From Clostridiales bacterium (GTDB lineage: Bacteria; Bacillota; Clostridia; Caldicoprobacterales; DTU083), in NCBI GenBank assembly GCA_012512335.1, contig JAAZEK010000178.1:1-8556 (forward strand): DNA of 8,556 nt. The letters are read 5' to 3'. Positions 1 to 6,587 of the stretch are shown one piece after another (positions within the stretch are counted from its first letter, which is position 1; each line of letters opens with the position of its first letter). The notes beneath the pieces are model-generated. The model had not been told where the DNA came from. It made no database searches and saw only the letters and a program-made list of their open reading frames with translations. A program made the translations under genes and the position numbers.

Positions 1-38
1 CTGTCCCTAACTGATTTACGGGAATACTATTCGGACAG
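1..38. repeat. Inverted repeat at the window edge
   Basis: CTGTCC (1-6) and GGACAG (33-38) are inverted around a 26-nt centre, which itself holds GAATA-C-TATTC (22-32 region). The outer arm would lengthen if the unseen bases before position 1 were CC, because GG follows at 39-40. There is no T-run, so a terminator for dnaB is not supported. The rest of 1-119 shows no gene. Confidence 0.3.
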
Positions 39-119
39 GGTAACCTCGCGCTTGTTTGATACTCAAAACACAATCATACTGCAATTTCAGGGTCAGGATA
101 TTAGACTAAGGGCGAAGCG

Positions 120-1466
120 TTAATAGTCCTCATGATGTCTTTCATAGCTTGCAAATTTGGTAAATTGGCCTAGCCACACTAGCTCTACTGTTCCTGTGGG
201 GCCATTTCTTTGCTTGGCAATTATAGCCTCAGCAATATTCTGTTTTTCAGTGTCAGGATTGTAATATTCATCACGGTATAAGAATACAACCAGATCGGCA
301 TCCTGCTCAATGGCTCCTGATTCTCTCAGGTCGCTAAGCATAGGCCTATGGTCTTGTCTGGCTTCAGGCCCTCGACTAAGCTGGGATAATGCTACAACAG
401 GCACCTGTAATTCCCTAGCCAAGGCCTTTAAAGAACGGGAAATTTCAGATACTTCTTGTTGCCTTGATTCGGTTTTCCCTCGTCCTGACATTAGCTGAAG
501 ATAGTCAATTACAACCATGCCGATATTATGCTCCATCTTAAGCCTTCTGGCCTTGGAACGGACTTCCATAGCCGTTACGCCAGGTGTGTCATCAATAAAT
601 ATTGGAGCTTGAGATAAAGGTGTTGCAGCGTTAACCAGCTTCATCCAATCCTCTTCAGTCAAATCCCCTGTACGGACTTTCTGTAATTCCACATTAGCTT
701 CACTGCTTAGCATACGCTGTGCCAACTGATCCTTGGCCATCTCCAAGCTAAAAATTGCCACAGGGACCTTATAACGGACAGCGGCATTCTGGGCAATATT
801 CATGGCAAAGCTAGTTTTTCCCATTGAGGGCCTAGCTGCAATTAGGATGAAATCTGAAGGATTCATACCAGAAGTACGCAAATCAAAATCTCTAAATCCG
901 GTTGGAACCCCTGTGATCTTACCTTTGTTTTTTGACATCTCCTCAATTTTCGAATAAGTTTCCAGAAGAATAGTTTTGATAGATTCAAAGGATTGCTTGT
1001 TCTTCTTTTGTGAGATATCAAATATCTTTTTTTCCGCATGATCAATTATGATATCCATGTCCTCAGAGGCTTCATAGCTTTCCTTGATAATCTCATTGGA
1101 TGCGCTAATCAGTTTACGAAGAATAGACTTTTCTTCTATAATTCTAACGTAATAACGGATATTGGCAGTACTTGGTACCGACATGGATAAGTCGGAAATA
1201 TAGGTTCCGCCTCCTACTGCCTCCAAAGAGCCTCTCTGCCTCAGTGCTTCCGCTAGGGTCACCAAATCAACCGGCTTACCCTGGTCATAGGTGTCCAAAA
1301 TAGCTTCATATATTTCCTTATGTGCATCTGAGTAAAAATCCTCACCCTGTAAAACCTCAGATGCGGCTGCCACAGCTTCCTTGTCCAATAACATAGAGCC
1401 CAGCACAGATTGCTCAGCATCTAGATTATGGGGAGGTATACGTTGTGCCTGCATTACGGGATCCAT
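120..1466 (-). CDS. dnaB: Replicative DNA helicase DnaB
   Basis: The 448-residue protein has the full length and both domains of the hexameric replicative helicase (called DnaC in Bacillus subtilis), which unwinds the fork 5'-3' and interacts with primase. The N-terminal helical domain covers about residues 8-110 and carries the typical PPHNLDAEQSVLG opening. The RecA-like ATPase domain runs from about 180 to 445. Walker A is ARPSMGKTS (211-219, Lys217), the likely catalytic Glu242 lies in FSLEM, and Walker B is VVIDYLQLM (318-326, Asp321). The SQLSRGPEAR/DLRESGAIEQDAD block is at 361-391, and a candidate arginine finger is Arg420 in KQRNGPTG. No intein or insertion is visible. I chose the ATG at 1466 because an AAGGGGG ribosome binding site (1476-1482) lies 9 nt upstream; a second in-frame ATG at 1454 is the alternative. 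It is the last gene of the pheA-yybS-gdpP-rplI-dnaB unit, about 100 nt after rplI. Confidence 0.98.
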   Translation of the reverse strand: MDPVMQAQRIPPHNLDAEQSVLGSMLLDKEAVAAASEVLQGEDFYSDAHKEIYEAILDTYDQGKPVDLVTLAEALRQRGSLEAVGGGTYISDLSMSVPSTANIRYYVRIIEEKSILRKLISASNEIIKESYEASEDMDIIIDHAEKKIFDISQKKNKQSFESIKTILLETYSKIEEMSKNKGKITGVPTGFRDFDLRTSGMNPSDFILIAARPSMGKTSFAMNIAQNAAVRYKVPVAIFSLEMAKDQLAQRMLSSEANVELQKVRTGDLTEEDWMKLVNAATPLSQAPIFIDDTPGVTAMEVRSKARRLKMEHNIGMVVIDYLQLMSGRGKTESRQQEVSEISRSLKALARELQVPVVALSQLSRGPEARQDHRPMLSDLRESGAIEQDADLVVFLYRDEYYNPDTEKQNIAEAIIAKQRNGPTGTVELVWLGQFTKFASYERHHEDY

Positions 1467-1527
1467 TATCCCAAGCCCCCTTATGAATGTTCCAAATATA
1501 ATTAATATGCAGTATAATCAGGCTATA

Positions 1528-1556
1528 AGAGCAGCTGAATACAAATCAGCTGCTCT
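1528..1556 (-). other. Perfect 11-bp hairpin between rplI and dnaB
   Basis: Arms 1528-1538 and 1546-1556 are exact reverse complements (AGAGCAGCTGA on the minus strand) around a 7-nt loop. The hairpin begins 11 nt after the rplI stop codon and ends about 60 nt before dnaB. The bases after the 3' arm on the transcribed strand read TATAGCC, so there is no U-tract and it is not a standard intrinsic terminator. It may be an mRNA processing or stability element, a weak attenuator, or a protein-binding palindrome (core CAGCTG). The structure is certain on paper; the role is inference. Confidence 0.6.
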
Positions 1557-1566
1557 CTCTAAATTA

Positions 1567-2013
1567 TTATGCTTCTACTACCTTAACATTGAGCTTTGTC
1601 CCAACTTCAGGATAAACCTTAACCTCCAGCTGGAACTCACCCAAACTGCGTATAGGCTCGGGTAAAACAATTTTCTTCTTGTCTATATTCACCTTATGGT
1701 CTTGACTCATGATATCAGCAATTTCCTTGTTGGTAACTGAACCAAATAGCTTTCCATTTTCTCCACTTTTTGCTTTAACTACAACTACTAGTTGGGATAT
1801 GCTTTCAGCCAGCTTCTTAGCTTCCTCTAACTCATTTTGCTTTCTCTTGTCTTCAGTAGCCTGCTTGCTCTGCAAATTACTCATATTTCCAGCATTGGCT
1901 TCAATAGCCAGGTTGTTGGGAAACAAGTAATTACGTGCATAACCATCTTTGGCGTTTACAACATCGCCCTTCAATCCATGACCCTTAACATCTTCCAATA
2001 AAATAACCTTCAT
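1567..2013 (-). CDS. rplI: 50S ribosomal protein L9
   Basis: The 148-residue protein is the normal length of bacterial L9, which binds 23S rRNA near the L1 stalk and helps maintain reading-frame fidelity. The N-terminal RNA-binding domain carries the L9 signature at about residues 11-36, with GHGLKGDVVNAKDGYARNYL followed by FPNNLA. A long charged linker helix (about 41-75) joins it to the C-terminal domain (about 80-148, ending in LNVKVVEA). The ATG at 2011-2013 shares one base with the gdpP stop codon (TAATG). Its ribosome binding site AAGGAAGGTG (2021-2030) lies inside the end of gdpP with a 7-nt spacer, so translation of the two is probably coupled. It ends with tandem stops, TAA TAA. Identity is secure. 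Confidence 0.98.
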   Translation of the reverse strand: MKVILLEDVKGHGLKGDVVNAKDGYARNYLFPNNLAIEANAGNMSNLQSKQATEDKRKQNELEEAKKLAESISQLVVVVKAKSGENGKLFGSVTNKEIADIMSQDHKVNIDKKKIVLPEPIRSLGEFQLEVKVYPEVGTKLNVKVVEA

Positions 2014-4010
2014 TATTTAACACCTTCCTTTAAATATTCGTTTATAGCGTCTACTACCCGCTGTCTTGCCTCTTTCATAGTAATATTCTCTAGCTGAGCA
2101 CCTGCCATGGTCAGGTGACCACCACCACCCAGCTTCTCTAAAATCACTTGCACGTTTATACTGCCCAGAGATCGTCCACTAATCATGATACCATCAGGAG
2201 TGGAGCAAAGCACGATGGATGCAGTAATTCCCTTAATATTTAGTAAATTATCCGCAGCCTGTGCAGCTACTAGCTGTGCATTAGGAGTATTGGGCGGACA
2301 TTCGGATATGGCAATACCAGGTTTTATCATTTGTGCCCTCTTTACTGTTTCTGACCGGTTGGCATAGGTATCCATATCATCCTGAAATAACTGGCGTACT
2401 GCAGTTGGATCGGCCCCTGCTCTACGCAAATAAGAGGCTGCTTCATAGGTACGCACACCAGTTTTAAATATAAAGTTCTTTGTGTCCATGGTGATACCTG
2501 CCAATAAAGCATCTGCCTCCAAGGGTTCAATGCGAATCCTATCGTCAAAATATTGTATCACTTCAGTAACCAGCTCGCTAGCTGATGAGGCATAGGGCTC
2601 AAGGTAAGAGAGGGTTGCATTTTCAATAGACTCTGCACCTCTTCTATGGTGGTCAAATACTACAATTCGCTCTGCCTTCTCCAATAGCTCTGGTGATTCT
2701 GTAAAGCTAGGCCGGTGAGTATCCACCACAACAAGTAGTGAATCTTTATTGATACGATTTAAAGCATCTTCGGTGCGAATAAATAAACCTTCATAGATTT
2801 CCTTTTCCTGTAGCTTCTCAATTAGAGAGTCTACAGAAACATTGGATTTATCTAAAACAATATGGGCATTTTTCCCCGCAAACTTAGCACAACGGTATAA
2901 TCCCAATGCAGAGCCAATGGAATCTATATCTGGACCCTCATGGCTCATTATAAACACTTCTGATGAATGTTCAATCAACTCTCTAAGAGCATTGGCAATG
3001 ACCCGAGATTTCACCTTGGTTCGTTTCTCAACGCCTTGACTCTTGCCTCCATAGAAAAACAGCTTGGTGCCCTGCTTTACAACTGCCTGATCACCACCAC
3101 GACCTAAAGCAAGCTCCAATGCAGAAAGTGCACTACTATTGGCAAGGTAAGGATTTTCTGCACCTTGACCTACACCTATACTAAGAGTAACAGGAATTTT
3201 ATTGCCTAAGCTTATATCTCTTATTCGATCTAGTACCTGAAACTTTGTCTGGCGTATTTTTTCCAGTTCCTGTTCTTCCAATATCACCAGATACTTTTCA
3301 TGATCGTGCTTAACCCACCCAGCATTGATATCCTTGGCCCAACGTGCTATTCGGGACTCAATTTCAGCCAGTACTGTCGGCCGCTTGGTGCTTTCCGTAT
3401 TAGAAAGAACCTCATCATAATTGTCAACTACAATATGAGCAAATATAGTTTTTTTCGCTTGGTACAAGGTTTTTATACGGTAATCCTCAGTGATATCCAA
3501 CCAGTAAATCAAGTAAACAGCCTTGTCCCTTGAACTTATTGAATCTGTTCGAACCATTGACCATAATAATCTATACCATTTGCCCTGGTAATTAAGCTCA
3601 GGAATAGTACCTTCATCACCTGCTTTTAACTGAGTAATGGGAAACTGTGGAATATAGTCCTGTATTTTACGATCTAAAAGCTTGTTTCCCTCCATCAAGA
3701 GTCTGAATTGAGGATTATACCAGGTAATTGTCCCATCGGGATCTATGACCATTAAGGGCATAGGAATACTTAACACTGCATTTTTCGTAGCCCAATCTAT
3801 ATCCTCGGATAGATTCTCCAGATAGCTATTCCATTCTTCTTTCCTCTGATGCATCATTCTCCAATTATAAAACACGAGGACCAGAAATAAGGCTAGAGCT
3901 ATGCCTCCTATCCAATAATCAAATTGAAATAGGATGAGAACAAAAACCAATATGATGGCTAGATATATTTTAGACTCAGGTAGGTTCCATTTTCTAAAAT
4001 GTTTTTTCAC
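2013..4010 (-). CDS. gdpP: Cyclic-di-AMP phosphodiesterase GdpP (YybT family)
   Basis: This membrane-bound enzyme hydrolyses c-di-AMP to pApA, so it should control potassium and osmolyte uptake and cell-wall homeostasis. At 665 residues it is close to the family's usual length. Two hydrophobic segments (about 15-30 and 33-48) are followed by a PAS-like domain (about 75-180), a degenerate GGDEF domain (about 185-325) and a DHH/DHHA1 module (about 350-660). In the GGDEF domain the signature position reads roughly HDHEKY (235-240), so cyclase activity is not expected. All DHH metal-site motifs are present: SHEGPDID (His357, Asp361, Asp363), VVDTH (Asp430), FDHH (Asp453-His455) and MDT (Asp509). 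DHHA1 has GGGGH (627-631). The start is a GTG at 4008-4010 with GGAGG (4016-4020) five nt upstream. It lies 9 nt after yybS and overlaps rplI by 1 nt. In relatives the PAS domain binds heme and the GGDEF domain is a weak ATPase; I infer, but cannot see, the same here. Confidence 0.96.
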   Translation of the reverse strand: MKKHFRKWNLPESKIYLAIILVFVLILFQFDYWIGGIALALFLVLVFYNWRMMHQRKEEWNSYLENLSEDIDWATKNAVLSIPMPLMVIDPDGTITWYNPQFRLLMEGNKLLDRKIQDYIPQFPITQLKAGDEGTIPELNYQGKWYRLLWSMVRTDSISSRDKAVYLIYWLDITEDYRIKTLYQAKKTIFAHIVVDNYDEVLSNTESTKRPTVLAEIESRIARWAKDINAGWVKHDHEKYLVILEEQELEKIRQTKFQVLDRIRDISLGNKIPVTLSIGVGQGAENPYLANSSALSALELALGRGGDQAVVKQGTKLFFYGGKSQGVEKRTKVKSRVIANALRELIEHSSEVFIMSHEGPDIDSIGSALGLYRCAKFAGKNAHIVLDKSNVSVDSLIEKLQEKEIYEGLFIRTEDALNRINKDSLLVVVDTHRPSFTESPELLEKAERIVVFDHHRRGAESIENATLSYLEPYASSASELVTEVIQYFDDRIRIEPLEADALLAGITMDTKNFIFKTGVRTYEAASYLRRAGADPTAVRQLFQDDMDTYANRSETVKRAQMIKPGIAISECPPNTPNAQLVAAQAADNLLNIKGITASIVLCSTPDGIMISGRSLGSINVQVILEKLGGGGHLTMAGAQLENITMKEARQRVVDAINEYLKEGVK

Positions 4011-4019
4011 GGATGCCTC

Positions 4020-4805
4020 CTATTTCCCATTCTTAAACAAAAATTTATTACGATATCTTGTGCGCAGGTGGAGCAATTGGTCCAGTAAGCCTAAAAACGG
4101 AAGAATAGCGCCTAGAAATATGAATATAAATATTATAAGCACCCATCGCACAACTCCTGGAACATTCCCCGCTTTGAGAAAAAACCATAGCATTGATAGC
4201 CCCATAACCATAAATAAAAATGAAATCAAGGCAGTTATAGTAAGATTAACTACTTCAAATCTAGGAATCCCAAGATTTTGTCCTATATAAGACACAAGCA
4301 TCAAAATTACTAGTCCAATAGCCATTCCCTTAGGAAAATTCCATTCTTCAAAGCGACGCACTGCTGGGGTTTCATAGTCAAACCGTTTTAAAATCAAGCG
4401 AATAATTAAAAATAATGCCACTCCATATATCAGGGAAGAAATTAGAATAACTGCTGGTACTGCGTTTTTCATCTCTGCAATAAAGAAACCCACCAGCTGT
4501 TCACCAGTAGTAAAATTTTGAAAAATATTCCATTGATGATATAGCTTCAGTAGCTGATTGGCGTCTACAGCCCCATTGGTAAAGCTATGTCTAAATGAGC
4601 CCCATATAGCATCAAAAGCCGATTGACTATTAATCCACCCATACATTATTAAATATAGAACCAGAGAAAGCAAAACGCTTCCTGCTGAAAGTAAAACATA
4701 CTCATAAAAATTAACTTTTTTTCCAAGTCTTTTAATCAGCCCTCCAATTAAGATAATTGGCAGTAATAGAAAGATTATACTTAGAATAGGATGAAGAAAA
4801 TGCAT
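4020..4805 (-). CDS. YybS-like DUF2232 membrane protein, short N-terminus
   Basis: This 261-residue integral membrane protein has about six hydrophobic segments (roughly 5-24, 33-56, 115-139, 158-177, 185-210 and 219-243). Its place directly upstream of gdpP, the FEEWNFPKG patch (152-160) and the LGLLDQLLHLRTR tail (238-250) match the DUF2232/YybS family, whose function is not established. Members such as B. subtilis YybS are, as I recall, about 300 residues. This one appears to lack the first two or so membrane segments, and pheA ends 67 nt upstream, leaving no room for them. I chose the ATG at 4803-4805 because GAGGTG (4810-4815) sits just before it. An in-frame TTG at 4829 would add eight polar residues (EIKTRCA-type) with a poorer site, and would not restore a membrane segment. 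The gene stops 9 nt before gdpP, so the two are co-transcribed and may act together at the membrane (inference). Confidence 0.8.
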   Translation of the reverse strand: MHFLHPILSIIFLLLPIILIGGLIKRLGKKVNFYEYVLLSAGSVLLSLVLYLIMYGWINSQSAFDAIWGSFRHSFTNGAVDANQLLKLYHQWNIFQNFTTGEQLVGFFIAEMKNAVPAVILISSLIYGVALFLIIRLILKRFDYETPAVRRFEEWNFPKGMAIGLVILMLVSYIGQNLGIPRFEVVNLTITALISFLFMVMGLSMLWFFLKAGNVPGVVRWVLIIFIFIFLGAILPFLGLLDQLLHLRTRYRNKFLFKNGK

Positions 4806-4809
4806 TGCA

Positions 4810-4815
4810 CACCTC
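4810..4815 (-). promoter_or_regulatory. Ribosome binding site deciding the yybS start
   Basis: GAGGTG on the minus strand, with GAGG 6 nt before the ATG at 4805. It favours that codon over the upstream TTG at 4829, which has only an AGGA 5 nt before it. Confidence 0.65.
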
Positions 4816-4872
4816 GTTTTTATTTCCAATTATATCCTGTATATAGCACAGGCCATCAGTTTTTCTAACCGC

Positions 4873-5709
4873 TTACTCTATATCATCTTGCCATCGAGGA
4901 TAAGAACCTAGATGTTTATAATAGGTACTCAAGGCTTGAACTGAGCTTAGTGCACGTGAAGCCTCTTCGTCCTCTGCATGACCTTCAAAATCCACATAAA
5001 ATAGATATTGCCCTAAACGGGTGCGCATAGGACGGGATTCGATTCGTGTCAAGTTAATGCCCCAGCTAGCAAAGATATCCAAAGCTTGTAACAAGCTACC
5101 AGGTTCATCGTTAACGGAAAATACAATTGAGGTTTTATCCTTTCCAGTTCGTTTTACAGAATTTCGAGATAAGACTACAAAACGAGTACAATTGTTTGGA
5201 TGATCCTCAATGTTCTCATGCAAGATATTAAGTCCAAATATATCGGCTGCCCTTTTGTTGGCAATGGCTGCTACAGGCTGAATACTATCTTTTGCCTCTC
5301 TGGCACCAGCTGCCGTACTATTGGTTGAATGCACAGGAACCCCTGGAAACTCTTTATGTAAAAAACGCCTACATTGGGCCAAGGCTTGGGGATGAGATAG
5401 AATCTGAAGGATATCCTCTTTCCTTACACCGGGCTTAGCTACCAGACATTGATGAATGGCTATAGTTCTTTCCCCAATAATTTTTAATTCTACATCATGA
5501 GCTAGCATATCTATAGTTACGTTGACAGTTCCTTCAATTACATTCTCTATAGGTGCCACTCCTAAGTCTAAAGCACCATCCTGAACTGCCATGATTAGAC
5601 TAGGTACATCCCGATAATCAACTAGCTTTCCTGGATAGTCCTCTTGTAAAACCAATGCAGCCTGCTCTGTAAAAGTACCGGCAGGGCCTAAATAGCCGAT
5701 TTTACGCAT
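4873..5709 (-). CDS. pheA: Prephenate dehydratase, monofunctional
   Basis: This enzyme decarboxylates and dehydrates prephenate to phenylpyruvate, the committed cytosolic step to phenylalanine. The 278-residue protein has the two prephenate dehydratase lobes (about 3-180) and a C-terminal ACT domain (about 191-268), and no chorismate mutase domain. Visible motifs are GYLGPAGTFTEQAA (5-18), GVAPIENVIEGTVN (50-63), SHPQALAQC (105-113) and the catalytic TRF triad (175-177). In the ACT domain, PGSLLQAL (203-210) and ESRP (224-227) match the phenylalanine-binding region, so feedback inhibition by Phe is expected. The start is an ATG at 5707-5709 with AAGGTGGGG (5714-5722) 4 nt upstream. It has its own strong promoter (5740-5768) directly after the rpsR terminator. 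Its place between rpsR and yybS is unusual, since no other aromatic gene is nearby. Confidence 0.97.
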   Translation of the reverse strand: MRKIGYLGPAGTFTEQAALVLQEDYPGKLVDYRDVPSLIMAVQDGALDLGVAPIENVIEGTVNVTIDMLAHDVELKIIGERTIAIHQCLVAKPGVRKEDILQILSHPQALAQCRRFLHKEFPGVPVHSTNSTAAGAREAKDSIQPVAAIANKRAADIFGLNILHENIEDHPNNCTRFVVLSRNSVKRTGKDKTSIVFSVNDEPGSLLQALDIFASWGINLTRIESRPMRTRLGQYLFYVDFEGHAEDEEASRALSSVQALSTYYKHLGSYPRWQDDIE

Positions 5710-5739
5710 ATTTCCCCACCTTGTTTTCGTAATACATTA

Positions 5740-5768
5740 ATTTTATATGCATAACCCACCTTTGTCAA
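5740..5768 (-). promoter_or_regulatory. Sigma-A type promoter of pheA-yybS-gdpP-rplI-dnaB
   Basis: On the minus strand the -35 box is TTGACA (5763-5768, exact consensus), the spacer is 17 nt and the -10 box is TAAAAT (5740-5745, one mismatch). The expected start point near 5733 leaves a leader of about 24 nt before the pheA ATG, too short for a riboswitch or peptide attenuator. A TAGCA-GAA-TGCTA palindrome (5771-5783) abuts the -35 box on its upstream side and could be an operator. This is the only good promoter I see for the five genes downstream. Confidence 0.82.
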
Positions 5769-5770
5769 TG

Positions 5771-5783
5771 TAGCATTCTGCTA
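5771..5783. repeat. Small palindrome upstream of the pheA promoter
   Basis: TAGCA and TGCTA are inverted around a 3-nt centre, 2 nt upstream of the -35 box. It is a perfect 5-bp-arm inverted repeat. It could be a repressor or activator site, but arms this short also arise by chance. Confidence 0.3.
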
Positions 5784-5821
5784 ATTCCAGTTAATCCGCG
5801 TGGAGTTGGCGTTAGGCTAAT

Positions 5822-5849
5822 AAAAAACCGCTCCCATAAGGAACGGTTT
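5822..5849 (-). terminator. Intrinsic terminator after rpsR
   Basis: On the minus strand AAACCGTTCC (5840-5849) pairs with GGAGCGGTTT (5825-5834) around a 5-nt loop, with one G-U pair, and runs into a T-tract of six (5822-5827). It begins 6 nt after the rpsR stop codon and closes the rpsF-ssb-rpsR operon. Confidence 0.92.
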
Positions 5850-5855
5850 GTGTAC

Positions 5856-6116
5856 TCAATCAGATGAGTAGGGTAGCAGTGCAATATGACGAGCTCTTTT
5901 AATAGCAATTGTCACTCTACGCTGATGCTTTGCACAGTTGCCAGAAATTCTTCTGGGAAGAATCTTCCCCCGCTCAGTAATGTATTTCTTTAGTTTGAAA
6001 ACTTCTTTATAATCAATATGTGTTACTTTATCTACACAAAAGGCACATACACGTCTTCTAGGCCTTCTTCCGCCTCCGCCGCCTCCGCCTCTTGGCTTCC
6101 TTACATATTCAGCCAT
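5856..6116 (-). CDS. rpsR: 30S ribosomal protein S18
   Basis: The 86-residue protein is a full-length S18, which sits on the 30S platform and pairs with S6 on 16S rRNA. Residues 20-80 carry the conserved core RRRVCAFCVDK, IDYKEVFKLKKYITERGKI and LPRRISGNCAKHQRRV. Cys24, Cys27, Cys61 and His64 form the putative zinc site of the Cys-containing S18 type; many bacteria also have, or have only, a zinc-free version. The N-terminus has an uninterrupted run of seven glycines (10-16), then an Arg-rich stretch. The glycine codons make a GC-rich run unlike the neighbouring DNA. The ATG at 6114-6116 is preceded by AGGAGGAT (6121-6128), 4 nt away. It lies 19 nt after ssb and ends the rpsF operon at a strong terminator. 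Confidence 0.98.
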   Translation of the reverse strand: MAEYVRKPRGGGGGGGRRPRRRVCAFCVDKVTHIDYKEVFKLKKYITERGKILPRRISGNCAKHQRRVTIAIKRARHIALLPYSSD

Positions 6117-6135
6117 GTTTATCCTCCTGTCTTAT

Positions 6136-6570
6136 TTAGAATGGAAGCTCATCGTCATCTACATCCATCATGTCATTAAAACCTGATGACTCTGGCTTAT
6201 CGTTTTGCTGTGGGGTATATTGTGGACTACCTTCATTTTGATTGCCGGAAGGATTCCGTTCCAAAAATTGAACCTCGTCTGCAACTACCTCAGTAATATA
6301 GCGCCTTTGACCGCTGTTGTCGTCGTAGGTTCTCACCTGCATACGCCCAGATACGGCAACTAGCCTGCCCTTGGCTAAAAACCTTGCACAAGTTTCAGCC
6401 AATTTGCGCCAAGTTACTATTGGAATAAAATCCGCTTCTCTTTCCCCTTGTTGATTGGTAAAGCTGCGATCAACCGCTAGTGTGAAGGTGGTCACACTTA
6501 TACTGTTTGTTGTAGACCTCATTTCTGGATCCTTTGTTAAACGCCCAATAAGAATAACTTTATTTAACAC
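6136..6570 (-). CDS. ssb: Single-stranded DNA-binding protein
   Basis: SSB coats single-stranded DNA during replication and repair and recruits partners through its C-terminus. The 144-residue protein has an OB fold at about residues 1-105 (MLNKVILIGRLTKDPE start, FTLAVDR at 29-35, TWRKLAE at 53-59, KGRLVAVSGRMQVRTY at 67-82). A Gln/Asn/Pro/Ser-rich linker follows (about 106-135), then the acidic tip DDDELPF (138-144) that binds partner proteins. I chose the GTG at 6568-6570, giving the family-typical MLN start. The purine-rich GGGTGGTGGAG (6574-6584) lies just upstream, though its GGAG is only 3 nt away, so pairing probably uses the upstream GGGTGG. A GTG at 6582 would add four residues but has no free ribosome binding site. 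It sits 17 nt after rpsF and 19 nt before rpsR, the classic arrangement. Confidence 0.97.
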   Translation of the reverse strand: MLNKVILIGRLTKDPEMRSTTNSISVTTFTLAVDRSFTNQQGEREADFIPIVTWRKLAETCARFLAKGRLVAVSGRMQVRTYDDNSGQRRYITEVVADEVQFLERNPSGNQNEGSPQYTPQQNDKPESSGFNDMMDVDDDELPF

Positions 6571-6587
6571 TTTCTCCACCACCCTTT

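Noticed and set aside
1..119. tRNA or other RNA gene downstream of dnaB
   Set aside because: No cloverleaf or T-loop pairing could be built on either strand.
1511..1539. Possible dnaB promoter on the minus strand (TATACT with TTCAGC 17 nt upstream)
   Set aside because: The -35 matches consensus at only three positions and lies inside the 1528-1556 hairpin; the upstream promoter can serve dnaB.
2013..4010. GdpP as an active diguanylate cyclase because it contains a GGDEF-type domain and the sequence GRGGDQ (303-308)
   Set aside because: GRGGDQ is not the GGDEF signature position; the signature loop reads roughly HDHEKY, which is degenerate as in known GdpP proteins.
3934..4290. 118-codon open frame on the plus strand
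   Set aside because: It is antisense to yybS and gdpP, which have strong family matches, and it has no recognisable protein features.
4824..4850. TATAAT-like -10 between pheA and yybS
   Set aside because: No acceptable -35 lies 16-18 nt upstream, and the region is AT-rich, so chance is a sufficient explanation.
4837..4853. CCTGT/ACAGG hairpin after pheA as a terminator
   Set aside because: Only a 5-bp stem, with no T-run after it on the transcribed strand.
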